Assembly: GCA_003864495.1 (NCBI GenBank)
Contig: ML133486.1
Location: forward strand, 1,016,059-1,080,058
Source: Nemopilema nomurai
Taxonomy: Eukaryota > Cnidaria > Scyphozoa > Rhizostomeae > Rhizostomatidae
Direction: 5' to 3'
DNA: 64,000 bases
The notes under the pieces were generated by a model. That model was not told the origin of the DNA and made no database searches. It worked only from the letters and a program-made list of their open reading frames with translations. Shown here in pieces: positions 25,298-39,089 of the stretch (position 1 is its first letter; each line of letters opens with the position of its first letter). A program made the position numbers and the translations under genes.

Positions 25298-28200
25298 ATG
25301 GCTGGCAAAGATGGCACATGCAAAAGATGTCTGGATATATGGTTCCACTACATCGTAGTCCTGCTCTGTGCTATTACGACCGCTAGCGGGCAATGTCCCG
25401 GCGTACTTTTAACGGATTATCAAATACAAGAATATGGAAAAGCGAATCCAGAAAATAAAACATCCCACGGTTTGTATTAATGCTTTCTTAAGAATTAGAA
25501 TCGCTGTTCATCTTAAAGACTTTTTCTTAGGCGAATATCATAGCAAAACATTTGAGATTATTGTGAATGGAAATAGAATCCCAAAAGAATGGCATGAGAT
25601 GTACCCATCTATAAATGGCTAAAAATCATAAATTTCGCTACAATACTTCTGTACTTTGGTTTATTGCTCTAATTTTAGTACCTGTTTTGCTCCGTTTTAT
25701 TGCCAACACGTAGAAGTATCTCGTTTCGAAGCAAAAGTGAAAGTATCTTGTCTCGTTCCACGTTATTATGTCTTTTTCTCCAATCTCACTTTCAAATATT
25801 CTGTTAATTATGCAACTCATTTTTAATCTAGTTCTGATCATCACTTTAAAATCATCTTTATTTTCTTATTTTTATTATTTCATCTATATTGGGGAGAGTT
25901 TAATAAATCAGATAGTCTTCCCACAAATAATAAAAAAGAGCACATACTGTTTATGCTGACTGTTGAAGGGGCTGCTTTCTTAATTATTACTTGTACCTAT
26001 GCAAAGAAATTCCTTATGTCTTATACCTTATACCAAATTTCACTTGCAAATTATCAACAATTATTCTCTACTCTTACAATGGCTCTTTATCAGGTCACCA
26101 ATTTATTGCAAACTTCAAATAACAGCAATTATGTTTCCATGAAATCTTGATCTCCATAATGAGTACAACTTGTGGAAAATATTTCTGGAAACGACTTTTT
26201 ATCTAAATTTAATAAGCAATTGTGGCTATTAAACTCGGAAATTGCACTCTCGAGCATTATTTTTAAATATCCTTCCCAGAAAGATACAATTCTCTAGCTT
26301 ATAGAGAGAAAGAAGTGGTCAGTTTAACTACAACGATACTGCGTTTCCCTTCACCGCTTCCATTTGTTCAGGCCGTAACTGTCGTGCATACATAGTGTAC
26401 AATGCTCTTGTAATATACGTCATCAAGGCCTGCAATACCATCCCTTTATAGAATTATCTAAGGAATGGTCACCTTCCACATTCAATGCAATGACCCGAAA
26501 AAGATTACAATCTTCAAGCTTCCTTTATAGTTTCTTGTACGTGTCAAAGGAACAATCAAAACAGGTTCTCTTTAAGTTAAGAAATCCATAGGTGCCCTTG
26601 TACAATGCGGAATTTGTTTGGCCTGAAGGAAGTTTAAGAGACACGGGGAGAGCTCCATCCACTGCTCAAGCAAACTTACAGTCCACTGTTCCGTTGTACT
26701 GGGGAAATATTGCTCCGAATAGGTACAAGCTACCCCCTACAAGCTACCCCCTATACATCGTTTGAGATTTAGAACCGACGTGATCGCAAAGAATTGCAAT
26801 AAGCAGATATTCAAGGAATGCAGACTACACACTTTATTGTGTACGTTAAGAAAGGATTGTAAAATCGCACAAAGGAAAGCAATGTTGCAAGTTGTGTAAA
26901 CAGAACACACATGAATGCATTCGAGGCACTTTTGGATAAATCCTTTCTTGCTAGAATAACGTAATTGCTAGAATAGAATAATTTCTTGCACCAAAGAGCA
27001 TTAGTCTCAGGATTGGCTAGAATTTGAAATCAAATGAAAGGGAAGCTGAGCAGGGATGTCTGCATGTGTAAAAGAGCGAGGGGCAAAAGCATTGAAATGG
27101 TGAACAAACTATAGCACAAGGAAAGGACGTGGCTTTTTCCACCGAGGATAAGAGGGGCAGCTGCCCCCTACTGCAGGCATCCCTTAAGTTAAATATATAT
27201 TTTTATGTATAGATGCAAAGTTTGGCATAGTATGTGATAAGCAAAGCATGCCATATATAAAAATAATGTTTTAGGTAGTGTTTGTTTATCTACGAACTTC
27301 AGAGGCACGGCTAGAGAAAATCTTGAAAATCATTCTACCTCAGGAATTAAAGTAGATTATTAATAGCTTGCGTCGTGCGTATAGCGAGAGGTCATCGTCT
27401 GGTATCAATGCTGTGTTTACTTGTACTCTGATAACTTAAGACTAGAGAAGGGACAAAACCGCCCCAATTTGCACCGATAGTTTTTGCATATTGCTTTAAT
27501 GCGGGTAGGAGCAGCAATTCATACTTCCCTCTGCTGGCTCCACATTTGCACGACAAAAACCTTGTTGCCCAACCAGAACATGAAAAAGAGGGCACCCTTT
27601 TAGCTGTTGGAGGCTAACACCATGCCCCCATAGGTGATACCCCTGCTGACAGGGCAAGTTTTAAGCCTAATTGTTTGGTAAGCAAAGTGTCTTTGAAACC
27701 AAAAAGTAGCTTATTTTCATATTCTTTTGAATTCATAATAAACAAGGAAATTATCAAAGCCGGAGCAAAGGGAGAGGACTTTCCGCTTGAAACAAAGCTG
27801 TTTGTCTACGTTATGATGTCATTCAACTTGCTGCTATTCTTAGACTGTTGGTTTGTAGAAATCCGGCAAAATGTCTAATGGTCTAGGGCTGATGAGAGCA
27901 TTTTTCGAGATGAAACTTCCTGTCGTGCCTTTTGAACACATGAGCACATGCTAATTTCCAGATAAACGCGGGAGGCATTGCTACGCCCATGCCTTGCAAA
28001 ATCGCTTTTATACGCTGCATCAAAGTCAGCGGTTAATCTTAATTAAAACACCTTGTAATAATATCTCCTGTTCGGTTAACCGAGAAGCCTCGTTTCCGAG
28101 AATTGTAACCGCGCACATGTTTACCTGTTGGAAGTCATTTCAACATATTGGTGACAGAATTGTCAGCCAAAACATTCCAAGTACCAATTTGTGGATTTTG

Positions 28201-31200
28201 GAGAGGTAATCGGGCATTCGGTGAACATCGTAAAAATTGTTTGAGGTACAATACGGAATTCATTTAGTTACAGTGGGATAATCTATGGTGTAGAAAAGGC
28301 ATATTTTCACATACTAACGTACACTTATTTAATCGTTTGAAGCAATTAAATGTGCAATAAAATCGTGCTTCCCCAGACATTCTAGCCAACTCACGGACCT
28401 TCACGTTATTGTATCCAGTGGCCTTACCGGACAATCATTTTCACCTAACGTCTTCAAAAGTTGTTGCAAATCCAAGGCAAGAAAAACATACCTCTTTTTT
28501 CTAATAGAGAATTTAATTCTTACCTAAACAAAACAATCGCAGTTACTACGAATCTGCTCTGAGAAAAGAGTGCAATGGTTTTATTCTGATTCGAGAAACT
28601 TGGCCTAACTAGATGCTACGGGGACAAAAAAAAGTTCGGTAATTACTCATGAACATATTTAAAATGATGACCATCTACTTGCCACCCCGAATTGGATTAC
28701 ACTGCCTATTGGATGTCACTCAGTCTTTAGCACTTAGAAACTAATAGGCAATGCTGGTGTGTTGTGAAGTTTGGTAAATTGCAATTTATTTATTTGGTTT
28801 AAAAAACTAAACATTAAAGCACTTAAAGTACCGAATAGATTAAAATTGATTAGGAGGTCGAAGTTATCAATTACCTAGCTGTGTTTGAAGGTAGCTGTGT
28901 CGTTACAATAAAAGGAGGCAATGTTTTATAAATACATGCAATTTTAAAAATCTAAAATCTTAATGGCGCGGTTGTTGAGTGATATTGCTAATAGGCTCTG
29001 GCCACTTGGATTTGGTTGGAATGGTATATTTTGTTGCTAACAGTTGTGGTTGTGATAAACTGACGAATTTTTTTATTGTTTACACTGATTAAGAAAATAG
29101 GTATTGCTTCGAGGGGGTGGGTTTGCAGATCAATACAAGCAAGCTAAAAAATACCCTAAAAAACTTAATGTGCGAATTGATAAAACAATACATAGTACAT
29201 TAGCATAAGGTCAAAACAATGTAACGCTAATTTTTTCTTGCAAAGCATTTCTGTTTATCCATCTTGGCCACGGAGATGTTGCTTTGACTTCCAAATACAG
29301 CATACTAATTCAAGCGAGAAAAATTCAAATCTTCTCTTGGGCACGTGCTTTCGTGGTCAAACACTAATATTCATTGTTCATTTCGGGTGAAATCTTCTTA
29401 ACAGCGAAAGAAAAAGTTAATGAACAACACGCATTCCAAGTAACGGATAATGTGGAGGACGTGCATGTGATACTTCGCGTAAATCGATAACAGGGGGTTG
29501 TTGTCAGGGTTTTTATACTAGGTAGAGTCGTGAAGTATGGCGTATTGTTTTAACATATTGCTTACGTTATAAAAATTCAACGCCCCCTTTTCGCCTGTTT
29601 ATAACATAGGCCGTGAACGAATGATAATAATAGTTTTTAGAGCGCCTGTTTTTACCGATGGAAGTGAGAAGTTTTTCGCGATAAGAATTAAATATTAATT
29701 GTCTGAGTAAGCAAAGCTGGGTCATAAAATGGTCATTATTGTTGAATCCTGTCCAATTATTTAATTTTTGTTGAGTTACTGAAATATTAATGGATTGTGA
29801 AAACTGACGCCAACTGCATCTATTTTTAGGTTGCCTTGACCCAGCAAAGACATATCACATCGCGCTGAAGAACTCACGAACAGTCACTAGCGTCCGGGTC
29901 AACTCCGGTAATTTGCTGCAGTCCGGTATTACATATTCTTACAATTCAAGTACATGGCTGCAATATACCGGCAGAATCTCGAAACCGGATACTAGTACAA
30001 TTTTATTCGAGCCCCCAATATTTCTCCAGCACCTAGTAGTAACGTTAGGCCCAATTTCAGGCCCGATTGGGTGCTTGAACATATCTTTAACAGCATGCGT
30101 TGAAGACATCGTGCCAACGGTTTCTTTTCAGTCAACCACCGATGCACTTTTCTTTGAAGGGATAACATTAGTCTGTACAATTAAGGGGCAGCCTTTTGCA
30201 GATATAGTATGGCGAACTCTGAATGGGTTTATATTTCATACGAGATATATTGAGAATCAATTCGACATCCGTGGAGACTCGCATAACAGCACCTTGAGGT
30301 TAACAAAGGCGCGGCTTTCCGAAGATGGTTTCGTGTGCAGAGCGCACCCACCACCCTGTATGCAGGTTATCTGTGTAGCAAGTTACCCGGGCTCTACCAA
30401 AATGTCTTCAGTTGCAAAGAACCTAAATGTTTACCCGGCTTCTCCCGAACAGCTTCGAATGACAAGAATCTGGCCTAAGTCCGTGGTCACAACATGGCGG
30501 AAACCGGAGGCGGACATGATAATGAATTACACGTTCTTCGGGATCGCTCTAACAAGCGACCAAGGCCCAAGGAGAGAGAACATTCCTGTCTTGGATTTAA
30601 AAGCAACGGATTATAACAACGTGTTAAGGAACTTAAGACCATGCACCTTCTATGCAATTGAAGTATCTTCAGTCAATTACCTTGGAGAAAGCATTTGGAC
30701 TCGCAGCAATTTCACAACAACTGCAGGTTTGCTTGGGGTGAACCTAAGAATCGGTAATGTGTCCTCAACTTCTGTGGCAACAACATGGGATGTACAGGAG
30801 GTCTTTGGAAGTGGGTGCAGAATCAATAACGCAACCATGTTCCTTATCCGGTATCAATGCCTGGATGGACTGTCCGACTTGGATGTGTGCCAATCACTTG
30901 TTCAGGTAAATGCAAGTCGATACCTCAGAAGCGTGATTGTTGCCAGACTGAATCCAGCGACAAGATATCAAGTGTCTGTAACAGCACATACAACACAAGT
31001 AGATTACAACGTTTCTTCGCAGGCTATCGAGTTTGTGACAAAGGATGCAAGTCCTACTGGCACACCCAACAACTTTCGTCTAACAGACATTAATAGGACA
31101 TCTGTTTCAATTTCATGGGAGGACATACGGCCTAAATACAAACATGGAAAGATCCTTTACTTTAAAGTCCGTGCTGCTCGATCAAATCAAAATGCTACCG

Positions 31201-34200
31201 TTTTCGTTCAAAATACCACAGCAACAACCAACAGTACCACGATAACAGGGTTACAACCCTGCACAGTCTATAGCCTTTTTGTTAGTGGTTGTAATAGTGC
31301 AGGGTGTGGACCGAGTGCGCATCTATCGTTCAGGACACGTGACCGGCCAATCAACGCCTCTCTTGCATTGAGTTTAAACTTGAATGAGTCAGATCCGCGG
31401 AACATTTTTCTAACAGCTTCAACTGCTGTCCTTATCGAAGGAGAGCATTGCGTCGCAGGCTACACTGTTCAGTACAGAGAGGAGAGCGAAGGTAAGTGGC
31501 GGCAATCTAAAAGCATTTACATTGATGTGAAATAACAAGATGAAAGTGTTTTATGATGAAGAAAGGCACTAGGCCCTAAACTTCTTCATTTACAGCCACA
31601 ATCATACCAGGGAAGTTATTTTCAAAGTCTGTCTCTTTGAAGCCATTATTCTCTAGCTAGCAACCTTAAAGCAAATAGAATTACGCTAACCAGTGGTTAG
31701 TTGACAAAGCTTTTATTCAATTTACAGGAAATTTAACCGAGACCAAGAGAACAGCAATAAACCAATCAGTGTCAATATCTGATTTAAGGCCATTCTCGAC
31801 TTATCTGGTCAGATCAAGATTAAATGGGTACTCAAGTGTTGGCCCTTGGACACAGTTTCTACGAGTGCGTACCGAGGAAGGTGTGCCAAGCGCCGTTAGG
31901 AACCTGCGACTTAGCCCGCGAACACCAGATGTCGTACATGTCACGTGGGATGCTCCTTCCCAGCCCAACGGAGTAATAGCAAACCACACGGTTGAAGTAC
32001 TCGGAACAAGATCCTACAACGCCAGTTTCATTCACTTTGGAAGCAAAAGCACAGGTAACATTACCGAGTTAACGCTTTCCGGACTGCTGCCGGCAACGTT
32101 CTACAACATAACAGTGCAAGCAAGCAATCGCAGGTACGAAGGCGTTACAGCTGGCATTGCCTATGAAACTGCAGCTAAGCCTCCCTTGCAACCATCGCCG
32201 GTTGTATTTGACGAGAGTACGGTCATTTACAGCCAAATCCGGGCAACCGCAAGACAGGTTCATGCGGTCAACGGGCCAATTTCTGAATATCAAGTCATTG
32301 TAATGCGAGGTGGTGGCACGGCGGGCTTTGTTGACGGTACCGCAGCAGTGCCAAATTACCACCAGGCACTGGCACGCAATATAAGCTACTACATGGCGGT
32401 AAAACTTCCCGCGTTCAGTGGCTTTATGACCTTTTTGATTGGGGACGGTAAAACGGAGTTAGGCCACCTGAATGCGCCATTGAGCAGGAACTTCAATTAT
32501 ACCGTGTTTATTCGAGCTGTTACTAGGTGGCAGGGCAAGACACTGTACAGCAATACGTCGGCAGCTCACTTGTACCGCTACCCGGTCGAACGCCGGCCAT
32601 CAACAGCACCGGCCGGGCGGAAAATGACGTCAGTGAGAATCCAGCTAATCCAGCTTCAACAACACGTGCAATACGCGCGGATTGTCGTGCAGAAGTTAGA
32701 CTCAGACAACCGAATCACGTCAGTACCGCACCCGGACCAGTACGCGGAATCTAATATAACGGTATACGCGATGTCGAAACAGTCGCAATTCTCTCTTCCG
32801 TATGTGACGGCCGAGCTCAGCAGGGCATTTTTTGATCAACACGAAACATTCGACGTTGGCAATGGCAACCGCACGAGCAGAACTACTACTAGAAAGCGGA
32901 GGAGCGTGGTTGGTGTGACCTCGTTTTGGAACGGTCCTTTAGATCCCGGCTCTTCGTACATCGTGTTCTTCAGAGTTTACCACAGCGATCTGGTCTTCTT
33001 CTCGAGTGCGTGGAGTGCTCCTTTCTCTACATTGCCATCCGAGCCTACTGATGCTGTCCCGAAAGGCTCAGGTGTTGGCCTAGTAATTGGTGTCGTTCTC
33101 TGCGTCCTAGCGATACCGTGCTTTATAATAGTCGGGATCTTGATGTGGAAAAGGTACAGAAAAGCGTTTGAAGCTAGTTGCCAATTGAGTAACCTGGAGC
33201 TTGTGACTACCAACAGCACCGAAACAATGGCACGGCAAACCATTCTTTCTCCGATGATGCGTTTGATCCGGAGGTCAACGAAGTCAACACGAGTAATTTC
33301 GCCTTGCAGTACCCCATTGACTTGTCCCATCCACCAATACCAACAGTGGATTACATTGATTACATCGATGCAATGAAAGACAAGGATTACGCTTTTGAGG
33401 ATGAGTTCCAAGAACTCAATGACGGACAATCTGGAAGTAAACGCGAATCAAAAAAGGACAGTAACGCGGCCTTAAACAGAGATGCAGACTGTGTGCCTTT
33501 CGACTGCGCCAGAGTGATTCTTGAACGTGAAAGGAAAAGCGAATCTGATTACATAAATGCAGCTTTTGTCAGTAGCTTTGACGTAGATGCCGCGTACATC
33601 GCAACTCAAGCGCCGCTGTCACAAACAGTGAAAGACTTTTGGGTGATGGTCTGGCAGCAGAACGTGCGCACCATTGTCATGTTGACGCACGTGCTTGATG
33701 ACGACAAGGCTGACGCGCCCTGCTACTGGCCTTCGAAGCAGAAGCTCGTGCTTGGCGACCTGACGATCGAGAGCAAGGACACGGTGTTCGATGACTGTTC
33801 CGCCGTGCGGGCGTTCGTTGTCGCGGCAAAGAAGGCGGCGCCAAGACTGGTGCGGCACTTTCAGTTCAACAAGTGGCCGGAGAGGGGTGTTCCAAGCTCC
33901 GTGAACAGTCTTCTCACGTTTCGCGATATGGTTGACCACTGGCAGAAAGGCAAAAACAGCCCGATTGTTATCCATTGCAGGTAGGCCCTCGAGCTAACAA
34001 CTTCTGCGTGTTTGTCACAAACTTTTGCAGTAGCACAAATGCATTGTAGAAACTTAAGGGAAGAGATGAGCAGGAATATGAAATGTGTCTAAAGAACTTC
34101 TAATGGAACTTCCCATTAACGAAATTGTTTTCGGTTGTAATGTCTTCTTTTTTTGACTTCTTATTAGCAAAGGTGAGGGGACAGTCTTAGAAAGGCAAGA

Positions 34201-35525
34201 GGTGGGGGTGATCTTTCTGCATTAATAGGGAAGTGAAATATGAAATCTTCACAAACATGTAGAATTTAGCAGCATTGAGAATTTATTAAGAATGCTTTCC
34301 ATGATTGCTTTTAGCAACGGATGCGGTAGGACAGGAACATTCATTGCCTTAGATGCGCTGCTGAAGAACTTCAGGACGTCGAAGACTGTGGACATTTTCA
34401 ACTACGTGAACTACCAAAGGTCCCGAAGAACGCGCATGGTGCAGACGGACAGGCAGTATGAGTTCATATACGACGCAGTGCTGGAGGTGCTTGTGAAGCA
34501 TGACACGAAAACAGAAATGACAAAGAGGAATTCAAGGGAAGTCCATCGCAGCCTCATCACGGTGGATCCACTCACCGGCTGCAGCGGATTTGGGAAAATC
34601 TTCAAAATGCTGCATCGGGGACTGAAGAGGGAGTCGTCCATAATAAAGCATTTCGAAGGCTCCAAGGCAATAAACGACTACAAAAACAGGTATTGTTGCG
34701 TCTTATTGGTGTGACAGACGGTTCGATTATCTCTAGTTAAGCAAGAATGAAGAAAAAGTGGTCGAAATTGATTTAAATCGTCTTAACAGTGATCTGAATT
34801 TCCTTAACAGGTATTCCTTCAAAGTGCCGCATGATAGCTTCAGAGTGAGGCTACCCGTCTTCGGAAGCGCCAAATCCAACTCATCCGATTACATCAACGC
34901 AACCCTAGTCTCGCTGAGCGACAGCTCAAGGTTCATAACAACACAAGCACCTTTCGGAATAACAATCAACGACTTCTGGACCATGGTGCATTTCAGCCGT
35001 GCTGACGTGATTGTTTCACTGAATGACCTTGAGGAGGGACAAGCTGTTTTCACCCAGTACTGGCCTTCTGGCGAGATGGACAGTGCGGTGTACGGGAATT
35101 TCAAAGTGGCGCTTGAGCTGGAGACAACGCCATTCCCATGCGTAATCAGACGGGACTTCACTCTGTCAGAGCTAGGACATCCTGACGTCACGAAAGAAGT
35201 CACTCAGTTCCACATGCTAGGCTGGCTAGATCACGACACACCCACGAGTCGAATTGCGGTTCTCGAGCTATGCAAGCACATCGTTTCAGAACACATGGCC
35301 CACGATAAGCCCCCCGTCATGGTTCAGTGCAGTGACGGGTTCGGAAGAAGCGGCACCTTTTGCGCCTGCGCTGAGGCAATAAAAGGGATGATGAGCAACG
35401 GCATCGTCGACATCCAAAACATTGTTCGCAAATTCAAAGAGAGGAATACTGCGTATATCGAAAACGAGGCACAATTCAAATTCATATTTGATTTAGTGCT
35501 GGATTACAGTGCCAGGCGAGATTGA
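25298..35525 (+). CDS. Receptor protein tyrosine phosphatase with discoidin-like, Ig and FN3 domains; one frameshift
   Basis: Single-pass receptor removing phosphate from tyrosines. Exons: 25298-25469 (signal peptide; assignment tentative, phase fits), 29830-31491, 31728-33980, 34315-34689, 34811-35525; about 1,725 residues. Order: signal peptide, F5/8C-like domain (about 35-147, ending at GCLNISLTAC), Ig (about 150-258), about five FN3 repeats, a furin-type RKRR near residue 1000, transmembrane helix about 1059-1082, phosphatase domains D1 and D2. D1 has the intact signature HCSNGCGRTG, split by an intron after HC. D2 has QCSDGFGRSG. In D1 the WPD loop reads WPE (33873-33881) and the KNRY-loop tyrosine is lost. 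The frame breaks near 33221, where one more A in GAAAC would join the two frames. Many NxS/T sites suit an extracellular segment. The family is certain; the LAR-like versus other subtype is not. Confidence 0.88.
25470..29829 (+). other. Proposed first intron of the receptor phosphatase gene
   Basis: If the signal-peptide exon is correct, this 4.4-kb stretch is intron 1. It contains only short open frames. A 14-base unit (ACAAGCTACCCCCT) is duplicated near 26,730-26,760. I see no further exon, but a small one could be missed. Confidence 0.5.
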
Positions 35526-36834
35526 AGACCTCAACTTCGACCTTGCGAGGCATACGGAAAACAATTCAGCAGGCAATATCTAAAAATGACAAATTCCTTC
35601 TAGGGCGCGGTCTTTCATACAGATAAGGCAAATACAAAATTTATTCAGTAATCTTGTTGGTAAACGACTTTTGATAAATAAGCGCTTCGTGGATTTTGAT
35701 GCAAACAGAAAGAAGAATAGGTAAATAACTTTCTTTGCGCAAGATTAAATATACATTCTGAAAATCTCCCCCAAATGATGATAACACCCAATGTAACAGT
35801 CAGATAAGATTCTAATTCCTATTTCTCAGATTTTATCTTGAAAGACAGTTCCCTTTCTTTCAACACTGGAAAATTTAAAACCTTCAATATGTACTTGGTA
35901 TTTGATTAATTGAAAAATTCATAAACTTTAGTTCATAAATTCATAAGCTCAGTTTAATCAATAATGAAATTAAAAAGACTTTTAAATACTAACTCTAGCT
36001 TCTAGACTCATTGAAGATATCACCAACTCCCATCACTAAGGATTGGACTGCAGGCAGATGGATTTCGCTCAATGTTTCAAATCAATTTTGTAGCCATAGT
36101 GGAAGGGATGGAGAGAAAATAGCAATGATGGTGGTTGAGAGAAACTGAAGATAATTCAACTAGTCCTATTGACTACCAATCTTTATATAATTAATGAATT
36201 GATAATGACAACATTCGTAGCTATCAAAAAATGTAAAATATTGAATATGTTGAAAATATACATATAATAATTTATTGAAAATGTATATAGCCTTTGGGAA
36301 TCTTCCTTTCAATTGCAAAGATTCTTATAATTTTGTTGTTGTTGATACATTTAGCTTAAAGAAATCTATACTTCCTTTATAAGAATGAACATTGTTACAA
36401 TTTTGTGTTGCTGAACTTTGTTTGAAAAATTATTTTGCTGTGCAAAGTTGAGAAATTATGAACTGAACTATTTGGACATTGTCATTTCTAATATGAACAT
36501 GCACTCTGCTGCCAGATTCACTGAGGATTGTTTAAGGACCTAATGAATACTCATCTGTTGTTAATCAAGAAGATGAAGTTTATCTCATAAATATGATGGA
36601 TATATGAAAGAGAAAATTTCTCTGTTATATAAATAACTAAAAACTAAGGACACCTAAAGACTTATGGTTGCAAACTTAATTAAACTGTGAGATGGATCTC
36701 ATGTCCTGTCCTAATTTCAACATTAAAAATTTCTTGATAAAAATTGACTTTGATTGGATATAACAATGACAACTAAACCAATATGTCAGAATGGAGAGAA
36801 CATTGAGGGCCCAGGTTTTAAGCAATATGTGCAT
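35526..36834. other. 3' flank of the receptor phosphatase gene, no gene seen
   Basis: AT-rich sequence between the phosphatase stop codon and the left end of the hAT element. It should hold the 3' untranslated region. I saw no clear AATAAA close to the stop, and no open frame worth reporting. Confidence 0.5.
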
Positions 36835-39089
36835 CAGGCCTTGCCCGGAAAGGCGCTCGATCGAGCGCGCCATAAAAAAGCCTTGGCGAGCGATTAATCG
36901 AGCCCCTCAAAACGGAGCAAAATAATTTCTTGGCCTTTTTGAACTTAAACTTGATCAAACATAAACAATCTTCCCAACTGACCGCAATATTATGTTTTGC
37001 GTAAGATTGCCTCTTAGGCAAAGATCAACGTTTGGTTTCCGATACCATTTTTAATTTAATAACCCTCTACACCAAGACACAACAGATTGTCAAGCGTATT
37101 TTCCGGCAGATATATTTGATTTTCGAGCAAGCGTCAATCTTCTGTTGAAGTTTTATTTCCTGATTTTTTCTAAATAACCTGATAACACCTGTCCAAATCA
37201 GAGGTCACATTTCCGTCCAAATTATCGCATTGCATCAATTTTAGTTTTCATGGCGTGTCTTGTAGAATGGATAACATAAAAAAGGAAACAAAGTTAAATT
37301 TTCGACTTTTAAGTCATGGGGAAAGGAAGAAGTTCTCGAATTTAAGACAGAAGAAATAGACGGAGCTACTTATGTTGTGTTTATTTGGTGCAAAGTTTGT
37401 GCAAGGAATTCAACAAGAACTCAATAAAAGCCTTCATTGATGGAACAAACGCACCTTCCACTTTAAGAATTCAGCCGACGAGTTTCTTGTGTTGAAAAGT
37501 CATCGCGTGATGCCTACAGCAAGTTGCTACGTACAGCTTATGGGCTAGCAATGGCACCAAGCATGCCTTTGAGTCAATTTTCCGTTCTGGTTAAATGTCA
37601 ACGGCAAAATGGTGTCCGTTTAATGCAAGGAAAGCAAGATGGAAAAGCCGCTCGAGAGTTTATCAGCTGTATAGCAGAATCTATTGCAGAAAAGGTTGTA
37701 GTTGTACTGGCAGGAAGCGACTTCGTCTCTATTCTCTCAGATGGATCCCAAGCAAGGAAGACGAAAAGCGAAAAAGAGAATTCTCACTAGAGTAGAGCAT
37801 GCTGGTTTCCCCTGCTATTTTGTAACCTCTCTTATTGAAATGGCAAATTTTGGAGGAACTGACGCACTCTATCAAGAAAGGGACCGACAATGTCTACGAA
37901 AAAAAAGTAATCAGTGCGACATCAGATGGGGCTAGTGTAAATACCGGAATTTACAGGGGAGTTTTGATCCAACTCAAAAGAGAGAGACCACGGCTTAAAA
38001 CCATCCACTGTGTCAATCATCGAATCGAACTTGCCCTCAAAGATGCAATTAATGTGCCATTTTTAAAGGATGCAGAAGAACTATATGAAGCAGGCCATGA
38101 ACAGTGAAAGCCTGAGAATAGAGAGTACCATACTGTCAAAATTGAAGATATAACTGGGTTTCATGATCACTCTCTTGCAACTGTTGGTAAGAAGCTGAAA
38201 TCCATAGCCGTATATGTGATTGATAAATTGAAAACTCGCTTTGAAGACTTTAATAATTCTGTATTTTGTTCAATGAAATGGTTGCAGCCTCAGTTTTGGT
38301 TACCTTCCGTTGATTATGGCGTTGATTTGACACTTTACAGTCACTTCAAAGTCGTCCTTGATGAAGCTGGTTATGATCCAACAAAGGTTGAGAAACAATG
38401 TAAGCAAGTCAGATCTTTCATAACTTGTCACTATTTGAAATCTGAAAAACCTTTAGCAGCTGCAATGATTTGGCAAAACATTTTGAGATACAGTAGAAAT
38501 GAATATCCTAACATTTGCAAGCTTGTATCCCTTGTTATTGCTATGTCTGGGTCAAATTCTACTGTCGAAAGAGCATTTTCACTGCTTACATTAATCTTGT
38601 CTGACCGCCGACTGTCTCTCAAACATAAGGTCATAAATTACATAATGTTGATCAAGGGTAATGATAAGATATGGTCACCAGAGGAAAAGACACAGCTGAT
38701 GGAAAGAGCTCTTGATATTTATTTATCAAAAAGGAGAGTCACCACAAAAAGCCATGCGCTTTGATGAAGCAATATCTGAAGGTAACGGTAGTGATACTGA
38801 CAGTGATAGAAGCTCGTCAAGTGATGGCGACTAACATATCTAGGAAAATGTGAACAATTATGGGACTTTGTTTTATTATATTTCTATATTTATATTAACA
38901 TACTGTTTGTTGCATGTTTTGTTATTTCATATTATGGTGCTTTTTGGTATCACAATTGAATTTCTTATTTAACACTCTTCCGAAGGATGCTCTCAACGAC
39001 ATTTCATTTAGAGGTGCGAAATAGGGCCCCTAGCGTTTTTAAGGATCTCTTTTTATGGAGCACGTTCATTTTGCTTAGAGCAAGGCCTG
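36835..39089 (+). mobile_element. hAT-superfamily DNA transposon, decayed, with both ends present
   Basis: The left end starts CAGGCCTTGC and the right end is its exact complement GCAAGGCCTG. Further in, both ends share CCATAAAAA. A 6-base direct repeat GTGCAT flanks the element exactly (36829-36834 and 39090-39095). hAT elements usually make 8-base duplications, so two bases may have mutated or the border may be off slightly. Just inside the left end is a perfect palindrome, GCGCTCGATCGAGCGC. The interior holds the transposase pseudogene. It lies between the phosphatase and MMAA genes. Confidence 0.75.
37267..38764 (+). pseudogene. hAT transposase-like pseudogene (KIAA1586/ZNF862-like family)
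   Basis: Pieces of one protein appear in changing frames. Near 37,300-37,430 is a zinc-finger-like segment (IWCKVCARNS). At 37,620-37,790 is a segment ending SILSDGSQARKTKSEKE. At about 37,870-38,100 comes SATSDGASVNTGIYRGV followed by CVNHRIELALKDAIN. The hAT C-terminal dimerisation region at 38,540-38,740 (SGSNSTVERAFSLLTLILSD) is the best preserved. At least five frame breaks and a stop at 38105 mean it cannot encode a full transposase. Some breaks are single missing As, like those in neighbouring genes. The stretch 38,105-38,215 is not readable as this family. The family is recalled, not searched. Confidence 0.8.

Noticed and set aside
33177..33283. A 107-base intron that would bridge the two phosphatase frames
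   Set aside because: The phases fit, but the acceptor has no pyrimidine tract and the donor is poor. It would also remove a segment (NHSFSDDAFDPEVNE) that looks coding. A one-base A-run error explains the break better.
36836..37021. 67-codon open frame at the left end of the hAT element
   Set aside because: It reads through the palindromic terminal region of the transposon and has no protein similarity.
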